Source: Hyphomonadaceae bacterium (lineage in GTDB: Bacteria; Pseudomonadota; Alphaproteobacteria; Caulobacterales; Aquidulcibacteraceae). From it: a stretch of DNA of 64,000 nucleotides. This document shows, one piece after another, positions 9,358 through 19,250 of the stretch. The stretch lies in NCBI GenBank assembly GCA_019636095.1, contig JAHBYF010000004.1, forward strand, positions 350,501 through 414,500. Direction: 5' to 3'. The translations under genes and the position numbers were made by a program. Positions within the stretch are counted from its first letter, which is position 1, and the number at the start of each line of letters is the position of its first letter. The notes under the pieces are model-generated. The model saw nothing but the letters and a program-made list of their open reading frames with translations, was not told the DNA's origin and did no database searches.

Positions 9358-10977
9358 CTAGGCGGCCTGAAGCGCCTTTGGGCTGGCGACCGGCACGGAA
9401 AGACTGAAGGTAGCGCCTTCGCCCGGCGCACTGACCACCGTGATGTCGCCGCCCATCGCGCGCGCCAGCTCACGCGCGATCGACAGCCCAAGACCAGCGC
9501 CGCCATAGATTTGGCTGATCTGCTCGTTGGCTTGGCTAAAGGGCTTGAACAATCTGTCCTGATCCGATTTCGCGATGCCAATGCCATCATCGGCAACATC
9601 GAAAATAACGGCGTCGCCGCGTGAACGCTCCTCAATGCGCGTCTTGATTGTGACATTGCCGCGCGGCGCAAATTTGATCGCATTGCCAATGAGATTGATC
9701 AGGCATTGACGCAAACGCACATGGTCGGCGACAACATAGTTAGCTGCGGCGCTCGGTTGCACCGTGAGATTGACGCCCGCGGCGCGTGCCGATGGCAGCA
9801 TCAGGCCCTGCACTTCCGCAACCATGCCAACAACCGGCAACACTTCGCGCTTCACCACGATGCGATCAGCATTCAGACGCGATTGGTCCAAGATATCTTT
9901 CAATAGCTCATTGAGGTGGCGGGCAGCGTTGATAATGCGCTGCGCGTCGGCGTGGGCTGTCTCGGACTCTGTTTCCTCCTGGATGATCTCGGCGTAACCG
10001 ATGATGCCGTTGAGCGGCGTACGCAGCTCGTGGCCAACTTTGGCCAGGAACTCGGACTTCACACGGCTCGCTTCAAGAGCCGCCTCCGCTCCCGCCATGG
10101 CCCCGATTTGCCGAACAACAAGGTGACGCGTAATCAACAGCGTCAGCGCACCGATGAGCAGCAGACCGATCACCACGGGCCAGATACGGTTCAGAAAGAT
10201 CGCCGTGCCCGGATGGGTGTTCCGCCAAACAAGATTTCCAACATTATTTCCTGCGGGCGTCACCACCGGCAGCGAGATCATGCCTTCGCCAACCGGTGCA
10301 TCGGCCGGCTGCATATGAAAATCGTCAAGAGACATCGAACGGTTTGCCTGCGCGAAACCGGCGACGTCGATAACCTTCACCACCGCGAAATAGTCATAGC
10401 CGCTTAAAGGATTGTAGGCGATGCGCGCGGCGTCGTCCTCACGCGTGATCGGCACAACCGCGATGATGAGGAGATTGTCCCCCGAACGCGCATAGGTCAG
10501 CGCGACGGTGTCCGCTACGGCAGGCGCACGCGACAGACGGCGAAGGTTTGGCAAACGCGCGCCAGCTTCGGCCACGATCGCCGCCAACGAGTCTTTGTCG
10601 GCATCATAGGCATCGCTTGCCCAGCTGTAGCGGACCGCGCCGTTTTGACGGAAAAGGATCATCAGGTCAGCGACGCTTGAGTAGAAATTGTCGTCGATCC
10701 ATTCCTGATTCCAGCGGGCGCTGACATTTTCGAAAGCGGCGTCCCAATTGGCGTAATCGAGACCAATAGCGCCCATCATGCGCGCCCGACCCTCCAGCCC
10801 ATTGAAGACGAGCGTGGCGCTGTTACGCTCGAACGCGCGGTTCTGATCTTGAGCAAATGACCCAAAAACGAAGACAGCCAGAGCGATAATGACTGCAACG
10901 AGCCCAATGATCGGCGCGCCGACGCCTAGCCAGGCGCGGCGCACACCGATTGCGGCTGCGTTTGCAGTTTTAGACAT
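9358..10977 (-). CDS. CHASE4-domain sensor histidine kinase
   Basis: A membrane sensor kinase of about 539 residues. A first membrane helix (about 17-40) leads to a periplasmic CHASE4 domain, recognised by the DYANWDAAFENV motif. A second helix (about 265-287) leads to a HisKA domain with the phospho-acceptor His in GHELRTPLNGIIGYAE, then a HATPase domain with N box (LINLIGNAIKFAP), G1 (DVADDGIGI), F box and G2 (GAGLGLSIARELARAMGG). No receiver domain and no response-regulator gene lie nearby, so it is an orphan. ATG 10977 (MSKTANAAAIG) was chosen because the upstream extension is unlike the family. The signal is unknown. Confidence 0.88.
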   Translation of the reverse strand: MSKTANAAAIGVRRAWLGVGAPIIGLVAVIIALAVFVFGSFAQDQNRAFERNSATLVFNGLEGRARMMGAIGLDYANWDAAFENVSARWNQEWIDDNFYSSVADLMILFRQNGAVRYSWASDAYDADKDSLAAIVAEAGARLPNLRRLSRAPAVADTVALTYARSGDNLLIIAVVPITREDDAARIAYNPLSGYDYFAVVKVIDVAGFAQANRSMSLDDFHMQPADAPVGEGMISLPVVTPAGNNVGNLVWRNTHPGTAIFLNRIWPVVIGLLLIGALTLLITRHLVVRQIGAMAGAEAALEASRVKSEFLAKVGHELRTPLNGIIGYAEIIQEETESETAHADAQRIINAARHLNELLKDILDQSRLNADRIVVKREVLPVVGMVAEVQGLMLPSARAAGVNLTVQPSAAANYVVADHVRLRQCLINLIGNAIKFAPRGNVTIKTRIEERSRGDAVIFDVADDGIGIAKSDQDRLFKPFSQANEQISQIYGGAGLGLSIARELARAMGGDITVVSAPGEGATFSLSVPVASPKALQAA

Positions 10978-11129
10978 TGTCGACCCACGCACCCTTTTCG
11001 AGCGTTTCGCCAATATTAACACAGGCGTTGTTGCGGAAGCGTTGATGGCGCGGAACACAACACAGTTTATGAAACGCCAACAAAGTTGGCATTTGTGGTT
11101 AGCGCGGATTAGCAATTACGTGCGGCGGG

Positions 11130-12149
11130 CTACTGACGATCGAGTGATCTGAGCGCAAGGCGCAAGAACTCCGCATCAGACCATTGCGGTCCGCGATTAC
11201 GGCGCAAGAGGGCTTGCAGGATTCCGCTAGCTTGGCGCGCAATGACGAGATCGAGCGCGGGAATGAGATAGAGCCGCTGATCGCCTGCGCCCGCGGCCAT
11301 GCTGATGCCGCCGAAGCGTTCGGACAGGCCGGTATCGATTTCAATGCCCGCGTTTCGTCCCGGCGGCACAAGGCCATTGCGCAAGAGCCAGAATGAGAGC
11401 CCGTAGCCGGGATTGGCGCGCGAGCCGTTAAAGCATTCTCGAAGCGCGGTGCGATCGACGCTGCCCTCGCCGCCTTGCTGCACGAACCAACCAAAGCGCG
11501 CCCAGTGGCGCGCTGTCAGTCCTGCGCCAGAGGGCATATGCGGCATGCCGTCTGCGCCACGGCGCCACGCGGTCGGGTGAATGTCGAGCGGCGCCAGGAT
11601 GCGGCGCGTCAAGTAGTCAAGCGGATCGCCATCGGTTTTGCGACGGATGATCTCGCCAAATATCTGGAACGGCGTGGGGCCGTAGGCGAAGCGCTCACCA
11701 GGCGCAGCCTCGGCCCGCTGCGCGATGGCATCGGCATAGGTGGGCGGTCGGGCGATCGGACCGCCGCTGATGCCGCTCGTGAGCGAGAGGAGATGGCGAA
11801 TAGTAATCTGACGTCGCTCGTCGCCGCGCCATTCCGGGAGCGTATCCGCCGCAGGTTCGTCCCAAGACGAAATCAGACGATCTTGAATTGCGGCCGCGCA
11901 CATAACGCCCGTGAAACTCTTTGTGCCGCTGGCCAATTCCCAGCCGCGCGCGGCGCCGCCTTCGTTTGGGTAATCCTCGAAGATCACTTCGCCACGGCGC
12001 ATGACCAACATGGACACGCCACGCCGCGCCGCTGAGTAGGCGGCAGCGGTATCGAAGCTAAAGACTTGCGCAGCAGCAGGTGCGGCGAAGCAGACGGCTG
12101 CAGTGACGGTAGCGGTAGCGGTCAGAAATGCGCGGCGGTTCATGGGCAT
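11130..12149 (-). CDS. Class C beta-lactamase-like serine hydrolase
   Basis: An exported serine hydrolase of the AmpC/penicillin-binding-protein-related superfamily. A Tat-like signal (NRRAFLTATATVTAAVCFAAPAAA) is followed by the catalytic SxxK motif as SGTK (GWELASGTKSFTGV), a Tyr motif near YGPTPFQIFGEI and a conserved C-terminal half (GLSFWLLRNG, GAGDQRLYLIPALDLVIARQ). Members act as esterases, D-aminopeptidases or peptidoglycan hydrolases as often as lactamases, so resistance is not implied. ATG 12149 has GGA five bases upstream; ATG 12143 is an alternative giving a signal peptide starting MNRR. Confidence 0.8.
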   Translation of the reverse strand: MPMNRRAFLTATATVTAAVCFAAPAAAQVFSFDTAAAYSAARRGVSMLVMRRGEVIFEDYPNEGGAARGWELASGTKSFTGVMCAAAIQDRLISSWDEPAADTLPEWRGDERRQITIRHLLSLTSGISGGPIARPPTYADAIAQRAEAAPGERFAYGPTPFQIFGEIIRRKTDGDPLDYLTRRILAPLDIHPTAWRRGADGMPHMPSGAGLTARHWARFGWFVQQGGEGSVDRTALRECFNGSRANPGYGLSFWLLRNGLVPPGRNAGIEIDTGLSERFGGISMAAGAGDQRLYLIPALDLVIARQASGILQALLRRNRGPQWSDAEFLRLALRSLDRQ

Positions 12150-12195
12150 GACATTCCACAAACGCGGTAGACGCGATGATCCGTCGCTGACGGCC

Positions 12196-13161
12196 TCAGT
12201 TGGCGTCGAACTTCACGCCTGTCATGCGCTCGCTGAGCGCCCAGAGCTTATCGGCGAGCACCGGATCGATCGCCCACGGGCGCACCCCTGACATCCCTTT
12301 GTGGTCCGGCGGAACTTGTTCGGCAACGTCGCAATCTTCGCAATAGACGCCGCCCTGACCGTCGAGCTGCGCATTGGTGGCGCACCAGACGCTGGTGGAC
12401 GCGCCTTGTGACGGCGTCTTGAAGCGATCGTCGACCTTGCCGTGTTCGTCGATCCAGCCCATGGCGCGCTTTTCTTCTTCAGGCATGTAGCGCTGGAGAT
12501 CGGTCATGATGCCGCCGGGATGGACGGCGAAGGCACGCACGTTGTGCGCTTGCCCGCGTTTGTCGAGACCGATGGCGAAGAGCGAATTGGCGGATTTGGC
12601 GCGGCCATAGGAGAGCCATTTATTGTATTCGGTGCGCTCGAAATTTGGGTCTTCGAGATCAGGCGGACAGATGCGATGGCCGATCGAACTCAGCGACACG
12701 ACGCGTGCGCCGCTCGCGGCTTTGAGCGCCGGCCAAAGACGCGCTGTAAGCTGGAAATGGCCGAGGTGATTGGTGGCGAACTGCGCTTCGTAGCCGCGTT
12801 CATCACGCATCAGCGGCGACGCCATGATGGCGGCGTTGTTGATCAGAATGTCGAGCGTCTTGGTGCGCGCGAGAAAACCGCCGGCAAAGGCGTCGATGCT
12901 CTTCGGGTCCGCAAGATCGAACGCGGCTTGTTCGACATTGGCAACACCGGCGAGCGCCTTTTGCGCCTTTTCGGCGGAGCGCGCCGGCACAATGACGATC
13001 GCGCCTGCGGCGGCGAGCGCCTTTGTTGTTTCGAGCCCGAGCCCCGAATACCCACCAGTCACAATCGCGACTTTGCCTGTGAGATCGCGCCCTCCCGTTG
13101 CGTCACGCGCCTCGGTGCGCACGCCGTAACCGGAATTCATGGGCTTTTGTTCGGTGGCCAT
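12196..13161 (-). CDS. Short-chain dehydrogenase/reductase
   Basis: An NAD(P)-dependent oxidoreductase of the SDR superfamily, similar to the retinol dehydrogenase/WW-domain oxidoreductase-like group. The cofactor motif is TGGYSGLG, the NNAG-type strand is INNAAIMASP, and the catalytic Tyr-x3-Lys is YGRAK with the upstream Ser in SLSSIGHR. Length is about 321 residues, with a C-terminal extension holding a CEDCDVAEQ segment that may bind a metal or simply cap the fold. ATG 13161 is preceded by GGGAGA seven bases upstream. Substrate unknown. Confidence 0.85.
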   Translation of the reverse strand: MATEQKPMNSGYGVRTEARDATGGRDLTGKVAIVTGGYSGLGLETTKALAAAGAIVIVPARSAEKAQKALAGVANVEQAAFDLADPKSIDAFAGGFLARTKTLDILINNAAIMASPLMRDERGYEAQFATNHLGHFQLTARLWPALKAASGARVVSLSSIGHRICPPDLEDPNFERTEYNKWLSYGRAKSANSLFAIGLDKRGQAHNVRAFAVHPGGIMTDLQRYMPEEEKRAMGWIDEHGKVDDRFKTPSQGASTSVWCATNAQLDGQGGVYCEDCDVAEQVPPDHKGMSGVRPWAIDPVLADKLWALSERMTGVKFDAN

Positions 13162-13232
13162 GCGCGCGTCTCCCTTTTTCCGAGAGGCTAGAGCATCATG
13201 CGCCTTCGCACCACCCACTCCGCCTCAGGGCG

Positions 13233-14420
13233 TCACGGGGTGATGGGTTGAACGCGACCAGCAGCCCGCTTGGCGCGCTCGCGCGCCTCGTCCGTCTCTT
13301 TCCCGCGGGCGAGCGCCACGCCCATGCGGCGCTTCTTGAAGCTCTCGGGCTTGCCGAAAAGTCGGACCTCTGTCTCTGGAACGCCGAGCGCTTCGGCGAC
13401 ACCGTCGAAGGCAATGTCTTGCGCCTCCATGCCGCCATAAATGACAGCGCTAGCGCCTGGGGCGCGGAGTGAAGTGTCGACGGGAAGGCCCAGAATGGCG
13501 CGAGCGTGGAGCGCAAATTCGCTTTGCACTTGGGAAACGAGTGTGACGAGACCAGTGTCGTGTGGGCGAGGACTCACTTCGGAGAACCAGACGTCCTCGC
13601 CTTTGACGAAAAGCTCGACGCCGAAGATACCGTGGCCGCCAAGCGCGGCGGTGACTTTGCCAGCGATATCGCGCGCGCGTTCGAGCGCCTTCGCACTCAT
13701 CGCCTGCGGTTGCCAACTTTCGACATAGTCGCCATCGACTTGGACGTGCCCGATGGGTTCGCAGAAATGTGTGCCGCTGGCGGCGCGAACTGTGAGCAAG
13801 GTGATTTCGAAGTCGAACATCACCTGCCCTTCGACGATGACGCGCGGTTGTTTCACGCGCCCGGCGCTCATGGCGTAATCCCAGGCGGGCGCGACGTCTG
13901 CTTGGCTTTTGAGGCGGCTCTGGCCTTTGCCGGAAGACGACATCACCGGCTTCACAAAATTCGGGAAACCGATCTTGTCGACGGCGGCCTGCAACTCTTC
14001 AAGCGATGAGGCGAAGGCGTAGGGCGAAGTTGGCAATTTCAGGTCTTCGGCGGCAAGCACGCGAATGCGCTCGCGGTTCATCGTGGTGTGCGCGGCTTTC
14101 GCTGTGGGGATCACCGTGGCGACCTTGTCGGCTTCGATGCGGACGAGTTCGTCGGTGGCGATGGCCTCGATCTCAGGAACGATGAGGTGCGGGCGCTCTT
14201 GTTCTACGAGCGCCCGCAAGGCGCTGGCGTCAGTCATGTCGATCACGTGGGCGCGGTGCGCCACTTGTTGCGCGGGAGCGTTCGGGTAGCGGTCGACAAC
14301 GATGGTCTCGACGCCGAGGCGTTGGAGTTCGATGACGACCTCTTTGCCAAGCTCGCCGCCGCCGAGGAATATGACGCGAAGCGCGGTTGGAGAAAGCGGC
14401 GTGCCGATGCGGGTGCTCAT
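13233..14420 (-). CDS. purT: Formate-dependent phosphoribosylglycinamide formyltransferase 2 (PurT)
   Basis: An ATP-grasp enzyme of about 395 residues that makes formyl-GAR from GAR, formate and ATP in purine synthesis. The N-terminal domain carries the family signature [17 protein letters not shown]. The ATP-grasp core holds [17 protein letters not shown] and [14 protein letters not shown], and the C-terminal domain ends with RVQPITP. The start at ATG 14420 overlaps the ilvC stop (TGA inside ATGA), so the two genes are probably co-translated although their pathways differ. Confidence 0.95.
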   Translation of the reverse strand: MSTRIGTPLSPTALRVIFLGGGELGKEVVIELQRLGVETIVVDRYPNAPAQQVAHRAHVIDMTDASALRALVEQERPHLIVPEIEAIATDELVRIEADKVATVIPTAKAAHTTMNRERIRVLAAEDLKLPTSPYAFASSLEELQAAVDKIGFPNFVKPVMSSSGKGQSRLKSQADVAPAWDYAMSAGRVKQPRVIVEGQVMFDFEITLLTVRAASGTHFCEPIGHVQVDGDYVESWQPQAMSAKALERARDIAGKVTAALGGHGIFGVELFVKGEDVWFSEVSPRPHDTGLVTLVSQVQSEFALHARAILGLPVDTSLRAPGASAVIYGGMEAQDIAFDGVAEALGVPETEVRLFGKPESFKKRRMGVALARGKETDEARERAKRAAGRVQPITP

Positions 14421-15400
14421 GGCTCCGCTCCTAGCAATCTGCGGACGGTTCGTCCCGCGGATTCGATAGGATGACTTGCAGCTGCTTCGCGTAGCTTCGC
14501 GAGGTTGGGCGCGCCGGCGCGATGTTCTGCCATCCATTGGTTCGCGAACTTGCCGCTCTGGACGTCCGCCAACACAGCGCGCATCGCGTCTTTCACATGC
14601 GCGTCGATGATGCGCGGGCCGGTGACGTATTCGCCGTACTCGGCTGTGTTGGATATGGCCAGGTGCATACCGGCGATGCCGCGTTCGTGGATCAGATCGG
14701 ACAAGAGTTTCACTTCGTGCAGACAGTCGAAGTACGCGAGCTCAGGCGGCGTTCCCGCTTCGACTTGGACTTCCCACGCGGTGCGGATGAGATGCGTGAG
14801 ACCGCCGCAGAGAACGGCCTGCTCACAGTAAAGATCGCCTTCGGTTTCAATCTTGAAGGTTGAGGCGATCATGCCGGCGCGACCGCAGCCGATGGCGGCG
14901 CCATAGGAATACGCGAGCGCCTCGGCGCCGCCGCTATCGCGCGCGACGGCGACGATGGCGGGCAAGCCGCCGCCGCGAGTGAAGGCTTCGCGTAGCGCTT
15001 TGCCCGGGCCTTTGGGCGCGACCATAACAACGTTGATATCGGCCGGTGGTTGGATGAAGCCAAAATGATAGGCGAAGCCATGAACAAACATCAGCGTTTG
15101 GCGGGCGCGGAGGTGCGGCGCGATTTCGGCCGCGTAGAGATCGGGCATGACTTCGTCGGGCGCGCACATGACGAGCACTTCGCAGGTAGCGGCGGCGTCG
15201 GCGACGCTGATTGGCGCGAAACCATCGCGTTCGGCGTCGGCCATCCGGCGCGCGGCTTTGTGGAGCGCAACCACGACGTCGACGCCGCTATCACGCAAGT
15301 TCAGCGCGTGGGCATGGCCTTGAGCGCCGTAGCCGATAACGGCGACACGTTTGCCTTTGATAAGCGACGCATCTGCGTCACGTTCGTAGAGGACACGCAT
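14417..15400 (-). CDS. ilvC: Ketol-acid reductoisomerase-family protein (IlvC, divergent cofactor loop)
   Basis: A class I KARI of 327 residues, the enzyme converting acetolactate or acetohydroxybutyrate in branched-chain amino-acid synthesis. The start [39 protein letters not shown] is typical. Catalytic residues are in place: His107 in VHGFAYHFG, the Asp/Glu metal site in [14 protein letters not shown], Glu in DCLHEVKLL and Ser in [10 protein letters not shown]. The cofactor-specificity loop after residue 45 reads [16 protein letters not shown]. It lacks the LRxGSxS serines that normally bind the NADPH phosphate, so cofactor preference may be altered or this may be a paralogue. It is first in an ilvC-purT pair. 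ilvB and ilvN, usual neighbours, are absent. Confidence 0.85.
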   Translation of the reverse strand: MRVLYERDADASLIKGKRVAVIGYGAQGHAHALNLRDSGVDVVVALHKAARRMADAERDGFAPISVADAAATCEVLVMCAPDEVMPDLYAAEIAPHLRARQTLMFVHGFAYHFGFIQPPADINVVMVAPKGPGKALREAFTRGGGLPAIVAVARDSGGAEALAYSYGAAIGCGRAGMIASTFKIETEGDLYCEQAVLCGGLTHLIRTAWEVQVEAGTPPELAYFDCLHEVKLLSDLIHERGIAGMHLAISNTAEYGEYVTGPRIIDAHVKDAMRAVLADVQSGKFANQWMAEHRAGAPNLAKLREAAASHPIESAGRTVRRLLGAEP

Positions 15401-15464
15401 GAATTACCTTTGTTCTCTTGCGTCCTTAGCGCGCGCGCGTCACTTAAGCAAAGAGGAGGAAGTC

Positions 15465-16001
15465 ATGGCGAGCGCTGCTGAGGTCGTACGGTTTTGGCGC
15501 GATGCGGGTCCGAAATTCTGGTTCGTGAAGGACGAGACGTTCGACGGACGGTGCCGGGCCTTCGAGAACGAGCATCATGCTGCGGCTCGCGGCGAACTGG
15601 CGGCGTGGGAGGCGAACGCAGAAGGGACGCTGGCGCTGCTGATCCTGCTCGATCAAATTCCGCGCAACATTTTCCGCAATAGCCCGCATGCGTTCGCGAC
15701 CGACGGACTGGCGCAAGCGATTGCCTTACGAGCGCTTGGCAAGCAGTTAGACGCCGCGACCGACAGCGACCTCCGTTTCTTTTTCTATATGCCGCTGGAA
15801 CACGCCGAAGATCTGGGGATGCAGGAGCGTTGCGTGCAGCTGTTCACGAACCTCGGCGACGCGAACTACCTGAAGTTCGCGGCTATGCATCACGACATCA
15901 TCGCCCGCTTCGGACGGTTTCCCCATCGCAATGCAATCCTTGGACGCAAGAGCACGCCGGACGAATTGGCGTTCCTCGCGGAGGGTGGATTTGCGGGCTA
16001 A
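15465..16001 (+). CDS. DUF924 family protein
   Basis: A 178-residue soluble helical protein of DUF924, a TPR-like family of unknown biochemical role that is widespread in proteobacteria. Recognisable family segments are VVRFWRDAGPKFWFVKDETFD at the N terminus, LLILLDQIPRNIFRNSPHAFATD, FFYMPLEHAEDLGMQERCV and FGRFPHRNAILGR near the end. ATG 15465 has a near-perfect AGAGGAGGAAG ribosome-binding site. It is divergent from ilvC and converges end to end with the next gene. Confidence 0.88.
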   Translation: MASAAEVVRFWRDAGPKFWFVKDETFDGRCRAFENEHHAAARGELAAWEANAEGTLALLILLDQIPRNIFRNSPHAFATDGLAQAIALRALGKQLDAATDSDLRFFFYMPLEHAEDLGMQERCVQLFTNLGDANYLKFAAMHHDIIARFGRFPHRNAILGRKSTPDELAFLAEGGFAG

Positions 16002-16937
16002 CTATCGAATTGGAGCATCGAAGGCGAAGCGCCAATTGCCTTCATAGTCTCGCGTCCAGATCGAGACGTAGCGCCCGCGTGTGCGTTCACCGCCTGGCGC
16101 GATGTAGGTAGAATTTCCCCACGTCCAACCCATATCACCGCGCTCGGAAACGCGGGCGGTTTCGGGCGTCCATTCGAGGCGCGCGCCTTCCGGCCAGTTC
16201 TGATAGCGCGCAGCGACGCCGGCGCGGCCGGTCGAAAGCGAGTCACTAGTGACGATGAGCGCGTCGTCCGCAGCGAACTGACTGAAGGCGGCAGGCACAC
16301 CATCTGCTGCGGCCTTCGTTGCAAACGCCCGATCCGCATCAAGCAACTCGATGACGGCTGCGCGCGACAGTTCCTCCTCATTGCGCGAACCGGCGATCTC
16401 GGAGAGCCGGAGCGCAAGGCGGCCGGCGGCGTCAGTATTGCCAACGCAAGGACGCGAAAAACTTGAGGCGCGACCCGCGAGCGCGACTTCGATGTAGGCC
16501 TGCTCACCCGCTTGGCAGACTTCCTCGCTGCCGCCTACACCGCCCGTTACGCCCATTAGCGCGCGTGTGAGAGTGGCGATCTCCGTGCGTTGGGCGGCGC
16601 TAAATTGGCTGATGCGCGGCGCATCTCCGCCCCACAGCCACCAGCCGGTCGACGGGTGGCCAGTGAAGCGCCGCAGGTAGAGCGAGCCCTGCTCTCCGCG
16701 AAGATCGTAGCGAATAACACGTGCGACGCCGCCATTGGGGGACGCAAGCGTGACGCGCACCGCCATGTCGATGCCATCGGCGGCGATCATCGCGCGCCCT
16801 CCAGTCGTTGGCGTAACATCCGCGGCGACAAGCGCCTGCGCCCATTGCGGCGCCCGCAGCGAAAGATTCTGGGCGAACGCCGGTGCGCTGAAGAAGAACG
16901 CGATCACGCACGCGACTACCGCGCCAAGTCTGTTCAT
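16002..16937 (-). CDS. Secreted protein with C-terminal SnoaL/DUF4440-like domain
   Basis: A 311-residue exported protein of unknown function. A signal peptide (NRLGAVVACVIAFFFSAPAFA) is followed by a region of about 150 residues that I do not recognise, containing two cysteines (EEVCQAG and SRPCVGN) that could pair. The C-terminal 120 residues look like a cone-fold NTF2/SnoaL domain: AVIELLDADRAFATKAAADGVPAAFSQFAADD, then a pocket region and RYVSIWTRDYEGNWRFAFD. ATG 16937 has GGTGGGG upstream. Role unknown; ligand binding in the periplasm is a reasonable guess only. Confidence 0.68.
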   Translation of the reverse strand: MNRLGAVVACVIAFFFSAPAFAQNLSLRAPQWAQALVAADVTPTTGGRAMIAADGIDMAVRVTLASPNGGVARVIRYDLRGEQGSLYLRRFTGHPSTGWWLWGGDAPRISQFSAAQRTEIATLTRALMGVTGGVGGSEEVCQAGEQAYIEVALAGRASSFSRPCVGNTDAAGRLALRLSEIAGSRNEEELSRAAVIELLDADRAFATKAAADGVPAAFSQFAADDALIVTSDSLSTGRAGVAARYQNWPEGARLEWTPETARVSERGDMGWTWGNSTYIAPGGERTRGRYVSIWTRDYEGNWRFAFDAPIR

Positions 16938-17001
16938 GGTCCCCACCCTACATTCTCATATTCGCGAAGAGCGTAGGGCGCCCAGACCCGCGGCGAAAGC
17001 C

Positions 17002-17511
17002 TCAGGGCTGCGGCGGGTCCCGCACTGGCTGGCCGTCACGCAAGACCCACTGAGCGGTTCCCGCGACGCGATCAATTTCGGCCTCGAGCTCCCTTACCTC
17101 GCGTGGCATCCCGGCATCGACGCCACCGTAATCCACAACGGTTTTCGTTTGGCCGTTGCTGGTCAGTGTGATGCTCTGCGTGGGAAGATCGCTTATCCGC
17201 GCGCGATAAGAGTCGCGCAGATGGTGGAAACCGACTTCGTCGAAACGCGCGAGCAGACGCGCAACGTCCTCAGGCGGAATTGTCGCGGTTCGTTCGCCGA
17301 CGACATTGACGAAGTTGCGACCTTCATAGTGGACATCGCCGTTGCCGCTGATCGTCACTTCGTACACCGGACAAAATCCAAAACACGCGCCTCTGCTCAG
17401 GCGGATTTCAACATTGCTCATGGATTGAGGCTCCGCTGGCGACGCGACGGGCGCGCACGCCGAAAATGCTATGGCGCCGAGCAGTCCGAGAATGAAGCGG
17501 CGGTAGTTCAT
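17002..17511 (-). CDS. DUF6438-type lipoprotein
   Basis: A 169-residue predicted lipoprotein: MNYRRFILGLLGAIAFSAC with the lipobox cysteine at residue 19, then a short linker and one domain. The motif LSRGACFGFCPVYEVTISGNGDVHYEG, with a Cys-x3-Cys turn, matches the DUF6438 family of small envelope proteins of unknown function. A predicted second part (PEDVARLLARFDEVGFHHLRDSY and SITLTSNGQTKTVVDYGG) completes the domain. It lies nine bases downstream of the next minus-strand gene and may share its transcript. Confidence 0.75.
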   Translation of the reverse strand: MNYRRFILGLLGAIAFSACAPVASPAEPQSMSNVEIRLSRGACFGFCPVYEVTISGNGDVHYEGRNFVNVVGERTATIPPEDVARLLARFDEVGFHHLRDSYRARISDLPTQSITLTSNGQTKTVVDYGGVDAGMPREVRELEAEIDRVAGTAQWVLRDGQPVRDPPQP

Positions 17512-17520
17512 TTTATGACC

Positions 17521-18210
17521 TCACTGCGCGCGGGGGCGCGCGATCGCTTCGCGTTTGGCGATCCAAGCAGCATCGCGGCGCTCCAGCAAATAACCTGGGA
17601 ACAAACTCTCAAGCCCTTCCCCTAGCTCCGCCGCCAAAGTGTACGCCGACGTTTTGTCGTCCAGCCGCCCAACCGCAAGCCTCCGCAACATCTGTCCGCG
17701 GCGACGCGGATCAATAGCATTCTGCGCCTCTGAGACGAGGAGACGACGGCATTTGGCCAGAAATTCGGCGGCGGCCGTGTCAGGTTCCGTCACACCGGCG
17801 TCAAGGCGGCCGATGCGTGTCGAAGCGAAGACGACGGCGTCAAGAATGGGCGGACGGTAGCCTTGGAACGCCGCCTCCTTGTCGCGGCCGTGCGTTTCCG
17901 GCGATTCATTTGGGAAAAAGAGGCGGCCGCGGTCGGCAATGGAGGACAGGCGCTGACACGTTTCATGCGACAGGCGGCGCATTTCGTCGGCGCTGTAGGT
18001 AAGGCCGCGACCGCGCGCGAGCGTGATGGCCTGCGAAACTTGATCAATCGCTTCGTGCGTCCAGGCGATGACCTCGGCATCCATCTCGGCCCGCAGGGTT
18101 TCGTATTGCAACTCCGTCTGGCGGCGCACGACAAGCCAGTTCAGGCCGAATGACACAACCGCCACGATCGCGGAGATCACCGCCACCCACTCGTTGATGC
18201 CCCACGTCAT
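17521..18210 (-). CDS. Single-span membrane protein of unknown function
   Basis: About 229 residues with one N-terminal membrane helix (EWVAVISAIVAVVSFGLNWLVV) followed by a charged, mostly helical cytoplasmic domain (RRQTELQYETLRAEMDAEVIAW, HEAIDQVSQAITLARGRG). I do not recognise a family. The layout of a short helix, a coil and a soluble helical domain is common in proteins annotated as membrane hypothetical. ATG 18210 was chosen because it puts the helix near the N terminus; a longer version starting at 18285 would overlap miaA. It is followed closely by the DUF6438 lipoprotein gene. Confidence 0.6.
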   Translation of the reverse strand: MTWGINEWVAVISAIVAVVSFGLNWLVVRRQTELQYETLRAEMDAEVIAWTHEAIDQVSQAITLARGRGLTYSADEMRRLSHETCQRLSSIADRGRLFFPNESPETHGRDKEAAFQGYRPPILDAVVFASTRIGRLDAGVTEPDTAAAEFLAKCRRLLVSEAQNAIDPRRRGQMLRRLAVGRLDDKTSAYTLAAELGEGLESLFPGYLLERRDAAWIAKREAIARPRAQ

Positions 18211-18265
18211 GGTTTCAACAGCCCCGCACGATCGCAAAGTGAAATCGGAAGAAGCATACGCATCG

Positions 18266-19186
18266 TCAATCTCTTGAAAGAACATCTAGCGCCAATTTCA
18301 CGCGACGCGAAAGCTCCTGTTCGGCAATGCGCGGCCAATCCGGCGTCTGATTGGCGATCCAGGTGAATTGTCGTTTGGCGTAGCGGCGAGTGTCGCGTTG
18401 GCCAATCTCCGTTGCGGTGGCTAGCGATATTTCTCCGCGGAGATAGGCGCTAAGCGCCGGCGCCCCATGCGCCTTGATCGCAGGCAGCGCCGGATTCAAC
18501 TCGCGCGCCGCAAACGTGCGCACCTCTTCCAACGCGCCCGCAGCAAGCATGCGTTCGAAGCGTGCGTTGATGACTGCATAGAGCGAAGCGCGATCCGGCG
18601 TCAGCGTCACCGCTCGCCACTCCTCCGCGCCGAGCGCAGGCTTCGTATTGGCGTGAAAAGCGCTAATGCTCTCGCCGGTAGTTTCGATAACCTCCAGGGC
18701 GCGCACGATGCGCGGCGTATCGTTAGGTTCGAGACGCGCCGCCGTTTGAGGATCGACGCGCGACAGTTCAGCATGAAGCGCTGGCGCACCTTGCTGCGAT
18801 GCGCGCTCCAGAAGCGACGCTCGAATTTCCGGGTCGATACCTGGCACATCAGCCAATCCTTGCGTCAGTGCTTTGAAGTAGAGGCCGGTGCCGCCGACAA
18901 TGATGGGTGTCGCGCCGCGGGCGCGGATTTGCGAGATGACGGCCAATGCGCTGTTCAGCCAGCGGCCAGTGGAGAAAGACTCGAAAGCATCGACATGGCC
19001 GTAAAGATGGTGCCGAGCACGGGCTTCTTCTTCTGGTGAGGGCCGCGCAGTGAGAATGCGAAAGTCGCGGTAAACCTGCATGCTATCGGCATTGACAATT
19101 TCGCCGCCGATACGCTCAGCCAAATCCAGCGCCAAAGCGGACTTGCCACTGGCCGTCGGACCCATAATCAGGAGCGCACGCTTCAT
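18266..19186 (-). CDS. miaA: tRNA dimethylallyltransferase (MiaA)
   Basis: Transfers a dimethylallyl group to A37 of tRNAs reading UNN codons. The P-loop GPTASGKSALALDLA starts at residue 9; the DSMQVYRDF motif, GGTGLYFKALTQGL, the insertion-domain arginines and the C-terminal QRDTRRYAKRQFTWI signature are all present. Length of 306 residues is normal. It is divergent from serB, as in many alphaproteobacteria where the order is degP-serB-miaA-ilv. Confidence 0.96.
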   Translation of the reverse strand: MKRALLIMGPTASGKSALALDLAERIGGEIVNADSMQVYRDFRILTARPSPEEEARARHHLYGHVDAFESFSTGRWLNSALAVISQIRARGATPIIVGGTGLYFKALTQGLADVPGIDPEIRASLLERASQQGAPALHAELSRVDPQTAARLEPNDTPRIVRALEVIETTGESISAFHANTKPALGAEEWRAVTLTPDRASLYAVINARFERMLAAGALEEVRTFAARELNPALPAIKAHGAPALSAYLRGEISLATATEIGQRDTRRYAKRQFTWIANQTPDWPRIAEQELSRRVKLALDVLSRD

Positions 19187-19250
19187 TCTTCGTGCAGTAG
19201 CGCATGAGCCGTCCCTGCCCTAGAGGGTAGAAGCAACAGCATCGGACATC

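Noticed and set aside
11130..12149. Antibiotic-resistance beta-lactamase
   Set aside because: SxxK is present but the other motifs are not those of AmpC; the family is dominated by esterases and peptidases.
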